Shown here in pieces: positions 43,411 through 52,850 of a DNA stretch of 64,000 nt. Within the stretch, counting starts at the first letter, position 1. The number at the start of each line of letters is the position of its first letter. Origin of the DNA: Desulfatirhabdium butyrativorans DSM 18734 (GTDB lineage: Bacteria; Desulfobacterota; Desulfobacteria; Desulfobacterales; Desulfatirhabdiaceae); contig NZ_AUCU01000014.1 of assembly GCF_000429925.1 (NCBI RefSeq), positions 62,001 to 126,000 of the forward strand, read 5' to 3'. Below the pieces are notes generated by a model, which saw only the letters and a program-made list of their open reading frames with translations, searched no databases and was not told where the DNA came from. The position numbers and the translations under genes were made by a program.

Positions 43411-45447
43411 ATGATCGGCATGAAGCTGAAACCCAAACCGAAAATCAAAGCGAAAAAAAATCAGCACGTCCAGGGCGGCCATGACATTCAGCGGTTGCTG
43501 CAGGATGGGCTTTCGGCCCACCGGGAAGGCAGGCTGGAGGATGCGCTGCAGGCATACGGCCGGATTCTGGCCATCTCGCCCCGGAACCCCGATGCGCTGC
43601 ACCTGACCGGCATGGTGGCCTATTCCCGGAAACAATATGACATTGCCATTGCCTGGATCGAAAAGGCGATTGCATGCCAGCCCCGGGAGGCCATGTTCTA
43701 TTACAACCTGGGGGCATCGCTCAACGAAACCGGCCGGTTCCGGGAGGCGGTGGAGGCTTACCGAAAAGCCCTGTCTATTAGACCCGACTATGCCGAAGTG
43801 TATAGCAATCTCGGCAACACGTTGAAAAGTCTGGGCGATCCGGATGGCGCCATCGAATGCCTCCAGAAGGCCGTCAGCCTCAAGCCCGACTTCAGCGATG
43901 CCTATTGCAACCTGGGAATTGCCCTGGCCGATGTCAACCGGATCCGGGAAGCCGAACCCTGCTATCAGAAGGCGCTGGCACTCAACCCCCATTGCCTGCA
44001 GGCATGGCACAACTACGGAAACCTTTTCCGGGATACGGATCGGTTTTCCGATGCCATCGCGAGCTTTCAGAATGCCCTTGCGCTCAATCCCGACAAGCCG
44101 GAAAGCCTGAACAACCTGGGCCATGTCCTGCTGTTGCAGGGGGATGTGGGAGCCGGACTCCAATATATCCGGAAGGCCTGGGAGAACAAGCCCGATTACT
44201 GGGATGCCGGATCGAACTTGTTGCTCGGCTTGCATTACGCCGGGCCGATCGATCCCCAGATGGTGTTCCAGGCCCATCGGGTGTGGGGGCAGCGGGTGAT
44301 GGAGCATATCCGGCCTTTCGCGGATGTTCCTTCGCCAACCAGAGGTGACGGCAGAATTCGGGTGGGCTACATTTCACCGGATTTGCGAACCCATTCGGTT
44401 GCCTTTTTCATCGAACCGATCCTGGCCCATCATGACCGGAGCCGGTTTCATGTGACGGCATACTCGGATGCTGCCATCGAAGACGAAACGTCCAAACGGC
44501 TTGCCGGTTATGTGGATGAATGGCGCAATATTTCTCATCGATCCGACGAAGAAGTCTTCCGGCGGATTTGGGAAGACGGGATTGACATTCTGGTGGATCT
44601 GGCCGGGCATACGGCTCAGAACCGTCTGGTTCTGTTTGCCCATCGGCCGGCCCCCATTCAGGTGACGTATCTGGGATATCCCGATACGACCGGGCTTCCG
44701 ACAATGGATTACCGAATCACAGACGACGAAGCCGACCCGCCCGGAATGACGGAAGTCATGCATACGGAAACGCTCGTGCGTCTGAAGACCGGTTTTTTGT
44801 GTTATCAGCCGAAATCCGATGCGCCGGAACCCGGCCCTCCGCCGTGCGTCGAAAAAGGCTATGTGACATTTGCCTCGTTCAACAACCTGGCCAAGATCAG
44901 CGATGCCATCCTCGATGCCTGGTGCCAGATTCTGAAGCAGGTGCCCGAAGGCCGCATGATCGTGAAGGCCAAACCACTGAGCGACGCGGGGGCGCGGCAA
45001 TTTCTGATGGCACGGTTCGAACGGCGGGGGATCGATCCGGATCGGATCACGCCGGTCGGCATGCTTCCCTACAAGGAACACATGGGCCTCTATGGGCAGG
45101 TGGACATCGCCCTCGATACGTTCCCGTATCATGGGACGACAACGACCTGTGAAGCCTTGTGGATGGGCGTGCCAGTCATTACGGCAGCCGGCCGGACACA
45201 TGTTTCCCGGGTAGGATGCAGTATTTTGCACCGGATCGGCCTGGATGGCTTGATTGGCGAATCACTGGATGACCTGATCGAAAAGGCGACGGAACTTGCA
45301 TGGGACAACAGGAGGCTTGTCCTGCTTCGACAAGGGATGCGGCATCGGATACGCGCCTCGACGCTGGTCGATGGCCGGTCGGTGACCGGCAGCCTCGAAG
45401 AGGCATATCGGATGATGGTAGAGCATACAACATCAGCAGTAAGTTGA
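43411..45447 (+). CDS. TPR-SPINDLY (GT41) glycosyltransferase
   Basis: About 678 residues. A basic N-terminus (KLKPKPKIKAKKNQH) is followed by about seven TPRs (residues 25-290) and a GT41 catalytic domain (about 312-660): RVGYISPDLRTHSVAFFIEP, DILVDLAGHTAQNRL, APIQVTYLGYPDTTG, YVTFASFNNLAKISDAIL, IALDTFPYHGTTTTCEALWM. It is a paralogue of the preceding gene without the methyltransferase part. The start is uncertain: ATGs at 43411 and 43420 share one AGGAG; an upstream GTG at 43363 lacks a ribosome binding site. It lies immediately before a flagellin gene. Confidence 0.88.
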   Translation: MIGMKLKPKPKIKAKKNQHVQGGHDIQRLLQDGLSAHREGRLEDALQAYGRILAISPRNPDALHLTGMVAYSRKQYDIAIAWIEKAIACQPREAMFYYNLGASLNETGRFREAVEAYRKALSIRPDYAEVYSNLGNTLKSLGDPDGAIECLQKAVSLKPDFSDAYCNLGIALADVNRIREAEPCYQKALALNPHCLQAWHNYGNLFRDTDRFSDAIASFQNALALNPDKPESLNNLGHVLLLQGDVGAGLQYIRKAWENKPDYWDAGSNLLLGLHYAGPIDPQMVFQAHRVWGQRVMEHIRPFADVPSPTRGDGRIRVGYISPDLRTHSVAFFIEPILAHHDRSRFHVTAYSDAAIEDETSKRLAGYVDEWRNISHRSDEEVFRRIWEDGIDILVDLAGHTAQNRLVLFAHRPAPIQVTYLGYPDTTGLPTMDYRITDDEADPPGMTEVMHTETLVRLKTGFLCYQPKSDAPEPGPPPCVEKGYVTFASFNNLAKISDAILDAWCQILKQVPEGRMIVKAKPLSDAGARQFLMARFERRGIDPDRITPVGMLPYKEHMGLYGQVDIALDTFPYHGTTTTCEALWMGVPVITAAGRTHVSRVGCSILHRIGLDGLIGESLDDLIEKATELAWDNRRLVLLRQGMRHRIRASTLVDGRSVTGSLEEAYRMMVEHTTSAVS

Positions 45448-45513
45448 AATAGCAACATCTTGCCCGCATCGACGGAGAAGCGGGCGGGGGGCGAAAGAAC
45501 GAATCGATGAAGC

Positions 45514-45537
45514 GATGATCGAAGGATCATCATCCTT
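45514..45537 (+). promoter_or_regulatory. Alternative hairpins in the flagellin leader (candidate CsrA region)
   Basis: GATGATC-GAAG-GATCATC (45514-45531) and AAGGAT-CATC-ATCCTT (45522-45537) are mutually exclusive perfect stems upstream of the flagellin start, with an AAGGA motif in the loop/shoulder. A second AAGGA is the ribosome binding site itself (45577-45583). CsrA binds ANGGA in loops; with csrA-fliW 7 kb away this is a plausible target, not a proven one. Confidence 0.4.
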
Positions 45538-45591
45538 GTCGCAGCAAATAGACCGATCCTTGTATCGGCTTCCATGAAGGAGGAACAGACC

Positions 45592-47505
45592 ATGGCTTTA
45601 ACCATTCGAACGAATTTACCGGCAGAAGTGGCCCAGAAAAACCTGAGCCGTTCCCAGAACGCTCTCAACAGAAGTCTGGAGAGGCTTTCTTCCGGGCTCA
45701 GAATCAACAGCGCCAAAGACGATGCGGCGGGCATGGCCGTCTCGAACCGTTTCAGCGCCCAGATCCGCGGATTGAACCAGGCTGTCCGGAATGCAAACGA
45801 CGGCATTTCGATGTTGCAGACATCTGAAGGCGGAATGCAGGAAGTGACCAACCTGCTGCAGCGGATGCGGGAGCTTGCCGTTCAGGCATCCAACGACACC
45901 TATTCGCAGGCTGATCGTGCTTCGATGCAGGCAGAGCTGGATCAGCTCTATTCCGAAATCGACCGGATCGCCACATCCACCCAGTTCAACGGTGTGGGGC
46001 TGCTGGATGGCTCCGGTGGCGCCAAGAGCTTCCAGATCGGATCGGATGCCGGGCAGAGCATTTCCGTGAAATTGCAAAGTGTTCGGACAAAGGATCTGCA
46101 TTTGAACGGCTATTCGGCGCTTGGCGAGCTGAACAGCGGGCGGTTGGGTAGCAGCTTAAGTGCAAGCGGCCTGACCATTAATGGTGTGGCGATAGACGGA
46201 AGTACAGCAACCGCCGACACGGCCTATACCGCAGCGACCAATATCAATGCCAAGACCGGCCAGACGGGGGTTACGGCAACTGCCTACAATACGCTTCGCG
46301 GATCGGGAGGCGTATCCGGTATCGTGAATGGATTAAAGATTAACGGTATGGATGTCGCTCCATCCGGGTCAATGGAAGAACTGGTAGCGAACATAAACCG
46401 GGATGTCGGGGGGGTTACTGCCGTTTTGAACAGCGATGGTTCGATCACGCTGAGCAATGATACCGGGAAAGATATTCTCATTGGTGGGACTGTAACGAAT
46501 TCGGGCTTGACGGCCAATCGATACCGAGGTTATCTCTCCCTGAGTGATGCCCAGAAAAATCCGATCGCTGTAACGGCGACTACCGATGACAGCAATGGCG
46601 TGAAAGCGTTGCACCAGTGGGGCTTCAACATTTCGAACGGCCTGGATGCCTTGACAGGTGGAACGGTATCTTCAAACCTTCTGTCTGCCGGGGATCTGTA
46701 TATCAATGGCGTGGATGTCGGCGCCACGAAGAGCGCCAGCGCAGCGGACAAAGCGGCAGCCATTAACAGTGTGACGGATAAAACGGGGGTCAAGGCGTCG
46801 GCGATTACCTATCAAGAGCTGACAGTCGATATGACCAAAATCGCAAGTATGACTGCTTCAAGTTTGACAATCAACGGAAGCCAGATTGATCTGAGCAGCG
46901 CAACATCTTTGGAAGATGTCATTTCAGCGATTACCGATACCGTGAACGGTATCAATGCATCGGCTACGGAAGATGGCAAACTCGTTCTGCAATCGGCATC
47001 CGGCTACACCATCAGCGTTTATGATCAATTGGGCTTTACTGGAGTTACACCAGGGGATACGACCGCTTATCTCGGGAAGATTACACTGAGCTCTGAGACC
47101 GGTACCGATATTGTAATCAGCGGATCGGCCGCAGATCCGACCACGGCGGCGAAAGCCGGTTTTGTGGAGCAGGGTGGCAGCAGCGAGGCGATCGGGTCCG
47201 GTTTGAGCCTCATGAGCTTGGCCAATGCCAACAATGCGATCAAGCGGATCGATGAGGCGATTGACCGGGTCTCATACAACCGGGCGCAGCTCGGTGCGGT
47301 GCAAAACCGGCTGGAATCCACCATCAACAACCTGCAGAACGTGGCGGAAAACTTCATGTCGGCCAACGGTCGGATTACGGATGCCGATTTTGCGAAGGAA
47401 ACGGCGGAAATGACGAAAAACCAAATCCTGTCTCAGGCGGGTGTCGCCATGCTCTCGCAGGCCAAACAAATCCCGCAGCAGGCCATTCAGCTCCTGCAGC
47501 AGTAA
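45592..47505 (+). CDS. fliC: Flagellin (first copy)
   Basis: 637 residues, much longer than a minimal flagellin. The N-terminal D0/D1 helices (about 1-170; NLSRSQNALNRSLERLSSGL RINSAKDDAAGM region) and C-terminal D1/D0 (about 545-637; ANNAIKRIDEAIDRVSYNRA, ending AKQIPQQAIQLLQQ) are canonical. The 370-residue centre is built of modules with 'INGVAIDG...AA..IN..TG.TATAYN'-like sequence, resembling the hook-associated IN motif. AAGGAGG is nine bases before ATG 45592. It is exported and assembled into the filament; glycosyltransferases upstream probably decorate the central domain. Confidence 0.96.
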   Translation: MALTIRTNLPAEVAQKNLSRSQNALNRSLERLSSGLRINSAKDDAAGMAVSNRFSAQIRGLNQAVRNANDGISMLQTSEGGMQEVTNLLQRMRELAVQASNDTYSQADRASMQAELDQLYSEIDRIATSTQFNGVGLLDGSGGAKSFQIGSDAGQSISVKLQSVRTKDLHLNGYSALGELNSGRLGSSLSASGLTINGVAIDGSTATADTAYTAATNINAKTGQTGVTATAYNTLRGSGGVSGIVNGLKINGMDVAPSGSMEELVANINRDVGGVTAVLNSDGSITLSNDTGKDILIGGTVTNSGLTANRYRGYLSLSDAQKNPIAVTATTDDSNGVKALHQWGFNISNGLDALTGGTVSSNLLSAGDLYINGVDVGATKSASAADKAAAINSVTDKTGVKASAITYQELTVDMTKIASMTASSLTINGSQIDLSSATSLEDVISAITDTVNGINASATEDGKLVLQSASGYTISVYDQLGFTGVTPGDTTAYLGKITLSSETGTDIVISGSAADPTTAAKAGFVEQGGSSEAIGSGLSLMSLANANNAIKRIDEAIDRVSYNRAQLGAVQNRLESTINNLQNVAENFMSANGRITDADFAKETAEMTKNQILSQAGVAMLSQAKQIPQQAIQLLQQ

Positions 47506-47651
47506 TTTGGACAAACCGACCGAGATCAATCCGTTATCGTGAAAATGTGGGCAGTCGGCATGGGCAGTGGGCTCAGGATCTCTGGCCTGTTTTCATCCTC
47601 TGGGGCGGCAACCCTCGCCATGAACATTTATCGTGGAAATTCACATGCCGT

Positions 47652-47679
47652 GTAGGGGCGACCGGCCGGTCGCCCCTAC
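47652..47679. repeat. GTAGGGGCGACC palindrome
   Basis: A perfect 28-bp palindrome, arms GTAGGGGCGACCGG and its reverse complement. REP-like; in the 500-base gap between the first flagellin and the Uma2 gene. Confidence 0.8.
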
Positions 47680-47845
47680 GGTTCCAGAGATAAGCCTATG
47701 GTTTCATCCAAAAGGAAGGCCGGATTTTCATCCGCGGGGCGGCGACAGCCCGGGATTGCGGCTATCGCCTTGAAAAGCAGCCAATCCCGGGTTTGACCAG
47801 ATTCCGCTTTTAACGTTTTGATATGAAAAACGGATTGCGTCTCAT

Positions 47846-47865
47846 CCCGGGTTTGAAAACCCGGG
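47846..47865. repeat. CCCGGGTTT palindrome
   Basis: CCCGGGTTTGAAAACCCGGG, a 20-bp hairpin in the same gap. The gap holds no supported gene. Confidence 0.7.
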
Positions 47866-47946
47866 CTACGATCTTGTCTTCTTTGTTGACGACATTTCGC
47901 GAGATGAGCATCGATCCTGAAAATCGATTCAGGTTACAGATCGTTT

Positions 47947-47977
47947 TGCAGGGGCGGGTTCCAAACCCGCCCCTGCA
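47947..47977. repeat. GGGGCGGGTT palindrome
   Basis: TGCAGGGGCGGGTT and its reverse complement are separated by CCA. Third REP-like hairpin within 330 bases. Confidence 0.8.
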
Positions 47978-48008
47978 CATCAGGGGGTGGTGCTCCGTGT
48001 CATGAGCA

Positions 48009-48599
48009 CTATGATGGCAAATCCCTGAACACCTCCCGCAAATCGATCTTCAATTCTGGCAGAATTCCCACCGTAACGGCATCTTCACTGCAATACACAT
48101 CCGGTTTTCCGTATTTCCCGTCAGCCAGCAGGCGATACACCAGAAGGATCTTGTCGAGCGGCTGCACGATCCAGTATTCCCGAACACCGAACTGTTCATA
48201 CAATTGGCGTTTAATGATATGGTCTTTCGATGCAGTTGATGGGGAGACAATCTCGATTACCCAGTCCGGAGCGCCGATGCAGCCATGATCGTCGAGTTTG
48301 GCAGGATCGCAGACAACCACGATATCGGGTTGGACGACATGGAAGGAAGCTTCGTCGGGTATGGGGTGTGGTTCGAGGCGAACATCGAAAGGAGCATCAA
48401 ATACGTGGCATGACCTATCCTGCAGGAAAGAAAAAATATGATATTCCAGATTTCTTGAAATGGTTTGATGGGCGCGATTGGGTGCGGGAGACATGAGAAC
48501 GGGCTCACCGTCGATCAATTCGTAGCGTTCTTCGTCATGCCACTGCAGGTAATCCGCATAGCTGTATCTTTTTTCGTCGAACTTACGTACCGCTTTCAT
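48009..48599 (-). CDS. Uma2-family (DUF820) putative endonuclease
   Basis: 196 residues. The Uma2/DUF820 family has a PD-(D/E)xK nuclease fold. Typical sequence: YADYLQWHDEERYELIDGEP, NRAHQTISRNLEYHI, VQPDIVVVCDPAKLDDHGC, GAPDWVIEIVSPSTASKD, YEQFGVREYWIVQP; the Asp, Glu and Lys of the active site are in place. Physiological role of these proteins is unclear; they are common in cyanobacteria, Chloroflexi and some Desulfobacterota, often in repeat-rich places as here. It interrupts the run of plus-strand flagellar genes, suggesting insertion. Confidence 0.9.
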   Translation of the reverse strand: MKAVRKFDEKRYSYADYLQWHDEERYELIDGEPVLMSPAPNRAHQTISRNLEYHIFSFLQDRSCHVFDAPFDVRLEPHPIPDEASFHVVQPDIVVVCDPAKLDDHGCIGAPDWVIEIVSPSTASKDHIIKRQLYEQFGVREYWIVQPLDKILLVYRLLADGKYGKPDVYCSEDAVTVGILPELKIDLREVFRDLPS

Positions 48600-48984
48600 T
48601 GTAATTCCTTCCCAATTTGCATCGGCTTTCCATTACGGTAGAGGCTCCCATTCGGTTTCCCGAAACAATGGGGATATCCCGATACGAAATCATGTTCTTC
48701 TCCATTCATAAGTCGAAACCGGAACCTGCGTCAACCGTTTCGATCACAGTGGAAAGTGTCGTCGTTATCTGCAGTTAAGCTGGGAGTGGGTATGAGTTCA
48801 TTTTGCAGCACGGGATTGTTGTTATCGCTTTTAGAAGCAGCACATCCCGAGTTTAGCGGAATTCCATCATTCAAGTTTTCAGCGGAAAGGACGATAATTC
48901 AAAACAAGACCAAGACGCTCTTTGCGATGATCACCCAGGATATTCCTCGCCGCTTGATCGAGAGGGAAGGGTGAGGAAAAAAGA

Positions 48985-49011
48985 TTAAAGGTTTTCCGGA
49001 AAGCGTCGATA
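48985..49011 (+). promoter_or_regulatory. Sigma-28 (FliA) promoter of the second flagellin
   Basis: TAAAGGTT, eleven bases, GTCGATAA: matches the consensus TAAAGTTT-N11-GCCGATAA at 13 of 16 defined positions with exact spacing, 100 bases upstream of the start. The rest of the gap 48600-48984 shows nothing recognisable. Confidence 0.75.
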
Positions 49012-49110
49012 ATCAGATCAAAAGGAAAAACCTTTTCGTTCAAACAGGCAAGACAATTCAACTTAGGGCACTGAGGCCCGAAAACGCCATCATTCAAGGA
49101 GGAATGCACC

Positions 49111-51006
49111 ATGGCTATGGCAATCAACACCAATATCCCTTCTCTGAACGCTCAGAGAAACCTCGTCAAGAACCAGGCCGCTCTCAACAAATCCCTTCAG
49201 CGTTTATCTTCCGGTCTTCGCATCAACAGCGCCAAAGACGACGCGGCCGGGCTCGCCATTTCCACTCGCTTTACCGCTCAGATCAGAGGGTTGGACCAGG
49301 CCGTCCGAAATTCGAATGACGGCATTTCGCTGCTGCAGACCTCGGAAGGCGCCATGCAGGAAGTCACCAATATTCTGATGCGCATGCGGGAGCTTGCGGT
49401 TCAGGCATCCAATGACACCAACACGTCATCCGATAGAGCGTCTCTGCAGAGGGAAGTCGATCAGCTTTACACGGAAATCGACCGGATAGCCGGTTCGACC
49501 CAGTTCAACGGGATCAATCTGCTGGATGGAACGGGCGGGACCAAGCAATTCCAGATCGGCGCAAATGCAGGTCAAACGATATCGGTCACCCTTGGCAGTG
49601 TGAAGACTCGGGATTTGAATTTGAACGGATACTCCGGTCTTGGAGAACTGAACAGTGGTCGTGTAGCAGGGGATTTTAGTGGTAGCGGATTGACCATCAA
49701 CGGCGTGGCGATCGATGGAGCTACCGCAGCCACCAGTACAAACAATACGGCGTTTGTAGCGGCAACCCAAATTAACAAGAAAACCACGGATACGGGTGTA
49801 ACGGCGACAGCCTACAACACGTATCGCGGAGGCGCCGGATCGGGAATTACGGGTACCGGATTGACGATCAACGGGGATACAGTGACATCTGCCGGCAGTA
49901 TGCAAGGTTTGGTGGAGAACATCAACCGGGATGTCGCAGGGGTGACGGCGACGCTGAATTCGGATGGGACCATCTCGCTCAGCAATGACACCGGAAAGGA
50001 GATCAACATTGAGGGGGATGTGACCAATACCGGATTTGCTACAGGGACTTATCAAGGCTATCTCTCACTGAAGAGTGCAGATGGTGCAGCTATTTCCATT
50101 ACGGCTACCAGCACGAACTCAGCGCTTCAGAAATGGGGATTCAATGCTTCGGCGGGTTCAACAACAGTGACCGGTGGGGCGGTGACAACCAACAGTCTGA
50201 AGGCGGGAGATTTGGTGATCAACGGGGTGTCTATTGGCGATTCGACCGGATCGAGCGCCGGAGATAAGGCTTCTGCCATCAATGAGAAAACCGCACAGAC
50301 GGGTGTACGGGCGGAAGCGGTGACGACGAAGGCCTTTCAGGTCACAACCAACATGGGGACAGCCAGCTCCATAACGATCAATGGAACTTCCGTTGATCTG
50401 AGTAGCTCTACAACATTGAGTGCTGCAGTGGAGAAGATCAACACCAGCGTAAAAGGCGTTCAGGCAAGCCTGGATAATACCGGGAAACTGGTGCTGACAT
50501 CTGTGTCCGGTTTGGATATTACGGTTACGGATGCCGATACGAATAAATTTTTCATGTTATCGGGTACGGGCAGTTCAACCGAAACGGTTTACGGCACCAT
50601 CACGCTAACCTCCCAGACCGGTGCTGACGTGATTATTGGCGGCAAGAACGAGGCGTATGCCGGATTTGTGGAGCAGGGGGGCAGCTCGGATGCTGTAGGC
50701 TCGGGCCTCAGTGTGATGACCATCGCTAACGCAGGCAATGCCATCAAGAGGATTGACGATGCCTTGAACAAGGTTTCGACAAACCGGGGTGAGTTGGGTG
50801 CAGTCCAGAACCGGCTGGATTCGACGATCTCGAACCTGATGAATGTTTCCGAGAATCTCTCGGCAGCCAACGGCCGGATCGTGGATGCGGACTTCGCGGC
50901 GGAAACAGCCAACATGACCAAGTCCCAGATTCTGTCCCAGGCCGGTGTGGCCATGCTCGCCCAGGCCAAACAACTGCCGCAACAGGTGCTCTCGCTGCTG
51001 CAGTAA
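49111..51006 (+). CDS. fliC: Flagellin (second copy)
   Basis: 631 residues, same architecture as the first flagellin: N-terminal AINTNIPSLNAQRNL.. SGLRINSAKDDAAGLAIS, hook-IN-like modules in the centre (SGLTINGVAIDGATAATSTN, GDLVINGVSIGDSTGSSAGD), C-terminal ANAGNAIKRIDDALNKVSTN and AKQLPQQVLSLLQ. The ends are highly similar to copy one while the centre has drifted. AAGGAGGA precedes the ATG. Transcription from the sigma-28 promoter at 48985. Confidence 0.96.
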   Translation: MAMAINTNIPSLNAQRNLVKNQAALNKSLQRLSSGLRINSAKDDAAGLAISTRFTAQIRGLDQAVRNSNDGISLLQTSEGAMQEVTNILMRMRELAVQASNDTNTSSDRASLQREVDQLYTEIDRIAGSTQFNGINLLDGTGGTKQFQIGANAGQTISVTLGSVKTRDLNLNGYSGLGELNSGRVAGDFSGSGLTINGVAIDGATAATSTNNTAFVAATQINKKTTDTGVTATAYNTYRGGAGSGITGTGLTINGDTVTSAGSMQGLVENINRDVAGVTATLNSDGTISLSNDTGKEINIEGDVTNTGFATGTYQGYLSLKSADGAAISITATSTNSALQKWGFNASAGSTTVTGGAVTTNSLKAGDLVINGVSIGDSTGSSAGDKASAINEKTAQTGVRAEAVTTKAFQVTTNMGTASSITINGTSVDLSSSTTLSAAVEKINTSVKGVQASLDNTGKLVLTSVSGLDITVTDADTNKFFMLSGTGSSTETVYGTITLTSQTGADVIIGGKNEAYAGFVEQGGSSDAVGSGLSVMTIANAGNAIKRIDDALNKVSTNRGELGAVQNRLDSTISNLMNVSENLSAANGRIVDADFAAETANMTKSQILSQAGVAMLAQAKQLPQQVLSLLQ

Positions 51007-51241
51007 TATAAACCCTTCACTCCGGCAGTGATTTTGCATAAGCTTTCCATGGGTGGACAGGAGTTGCTTCTCGCTGCCGGACTTGACAAGTGGGCTGGAT
51101 TCGAGTCGAACGATTCGAATCCAGCCTGTCGTCAGGTTCAACAATGATCGTGGAATACGGTAGCCCGGTATTTCATTCCCGGGATCAAATGGACCGTTTT
51201 CAAACATCATCTGCAGACCAAGGCAATGGCCGGCATCCGAT

Positions 51242-51268
51242 TCAAGTCTTGCGGCTTTTTGCCGATAT
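51242..51268 (+). promoter_or_regulatory. Sigma-28 promoter of fliD
   Basis: TCAAGTCT, eleven bases, GCCGATAT agrees with TAAAGTTT-N11-GCCGATAA at most positions with correct spacing, 50 bases before the fliD start. The 311-base gap between flagellin and fliD holds nothing else I recognise. Confidence 0.65.
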
Positions 51269-51317
51269 ACCGATCATAAAGACATTGGTCATCATATCGA
51301 TCGAGGAGGATCGTCAG

Positions 51318-52748
51318 ATGGGCTTTTCAGTGAGTGGACTGGTTTCCGGCCTGGATACGGAATCGATCATCAGCAAACTGATGGATATCGAAAAAAAGCC
51401 GATTACCCTGCTGCAACAGCAGGAGGCGTCCTACAGCGTCAAGCTTTCCGCTTACGGCCAGTTGAAAGGACTGTTGTCTGGCCTGAGAAGCGCCGCCCGA
51501 AACCTGGACAGCCCGAGCGATATCACCACGTATGCGGCCGCATCGAGCAATTCGGCCGTGCTGACCGCGGATGCCGAGACATCGGCGGTGAAAGGGACTT
51601 ACAGCATTACCGTGCAGAGTGTCGCCGACGTTCAGAAACTCAAAAGCCAGGGCTTCGGTGCAACGGAGGCGATCGGCGAGGGGACCATCCATCTGAAGCT
51701 GGGCTCGGGAACATCGACGGATATTGCCGTTGGTGCATCCGATACCATCGGCAGCATCGCATCGAAGATCAATGACCAAAAGCTCGGGATTACGGCGTCG
51801 GTCATCAGCGACGGAACGCAGTCCTACCTGACCCTGACGAGTCAGAAAACAGGCGAAGCCAATGTCATCGATTTGACGGTGACGGAGGCCGGCACCTCGG
51901 ATCCGGCGGATCCGCTGAATCTCGATACGACAGGCCTGTCCCGGCTGGTGTATCAGAAAGGCGCAACGGAAAACCTTACCCAGACCCAGGCGGCGGCGGA
52001 TGCGCTGCTTTCGGTCGATGGCGTGGACAACATCAAACGATCTTCCAACACCATCGACGATGTCATCCCGGGTGTTACCCTCTATCTTCACGACAAGGCG
52101 CCGAGCGACCCGCTGAAGCTGACCATTTCGAGAAGCGATAACCTGCTGACGAGCCGGGTCAATGCCTTTATCGATGCCTACAACCAGTTGGCCGATTATC
52201 TGAAGCAGGCGCAATTGTATGATCCGGCGACAAAAGAGACCGGATCGCTGTTTGCCGACGCCACAACCCGAAACATCGATACGACCGTCAAGGGCCTCAT
52301 CGCAAGGACCGTTCCGGGGGGAACCTCCGGTTTCAGCCGACTGGCGGAGTTGGGGATCACCACAAACGATGACGGTCATCTTGAAATGAATTCAGCGACA
52401 TTCAGTGCCAGGCTTTCTGAAAATTTCGATGCCGTATCTTCTTTTTTTACAAAGCTCGACACCGGCGCCGAAGGGTTTGCGGTAAAAGTGGGGAATACGG
52501 TCGATTCGATGCTGAGCGCGACAAACGGTATCCTGACGACCCGAACGGATGGGGTGCAGAAATCGATCGACAGTCTCGAGGCGCAGATTACGCGACTCAA
52601 TGATCGGGCAACCAATACACAGGATCGGCTCAAGAAGCAATTTACATCGCTTGAAGTGGTTTTAGGACAATATCAGGGGCTTTCGGATTCACTGACCCAG
52701 CAGCTTTCGGCTCTGGAAAACCTGAACAGTGCGGTTTCGAAAAAATAG
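51318..52748 (+). CDS. fliD: Flagellar filament cap protein FliD (HAP2)
   Basis: 476 residues. N-terminal FSVSGLVSGLDTESIISKLM is the FliD signature; the middle includes a flagellin hook IN-like stretch (GSIASKINDQKLGITASVIS) and the C-terminal FliD_C region (FIDAYNQLADYLKQAQLYDP, RLNDRATNTQDRLKKQFTSL, GLSDSLTQQLSALENLN). It caps the filament and inserts flagellin subunits. ATG 51318 has GAGGAGGA upstream; the longer frame to 51090 is not FliD-like. Confidence 0.96.
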   Translation: MGFSVSGLVSGLDTESIISKLMDIEKKPITLLQQQEASYSVKLSAYGQLKGLLSGLRSAARNLDSPSDITTYAAASSNSAVLTADAETSAVKGTYSITVQSVADVQKLKSQGFGATEAIGEGTIHLKLGSGTSTDIAVGASDTIGSIASKINDQKLGITASVISDGTQSYLTLTSQKTGEANVIDLTVTEAGTSDPADPLNLDTTGLSRLVYQKGATENLTQTQAAADALLSVDGVDNIKRSSNTIDDVIPGVTLYLHDKAPSDPLKLTISRSDNLLTSRVNAFIDAYNQLADYLKQAQLYDPATKETGSLFADATTRNIDTTVKGLIARTVPGGTSGFSRLAELGITTNDDGHLEMNSATFSARLSENFDAVSSFFTKLDTGAEGFAVKVGNTVDSMLSATNGILTTRTDGVQKSIDSLEAQITRLNDRATNTQDRLKKQFTSLEVVLGQYQGLSDSLTQQLSALENLNSAVSKK

Positions 52749-52850
52749 AGGCAACGGTAGCGAGCGGAAGCCGGTTCTACCAAAGCAGGATTTGAACAGA
52801 TATTGGACAGATCGCAAGCAGATCATTCGTTCATAGAGGGAGGAAACGCA

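Noticed and set aside
45480-45530. Possible sigma-28 promoter for the first flagellin
   Set aside because: The best candidate has only weak similarity to both boxes, so no promoter is assigned.
48756-48974. Short plus-strand frame of 72 codons before the second flagellin
   Set aside because: No ribosome binding site, no domain, and it overlaps the region leading to the sigma-28 promoter.
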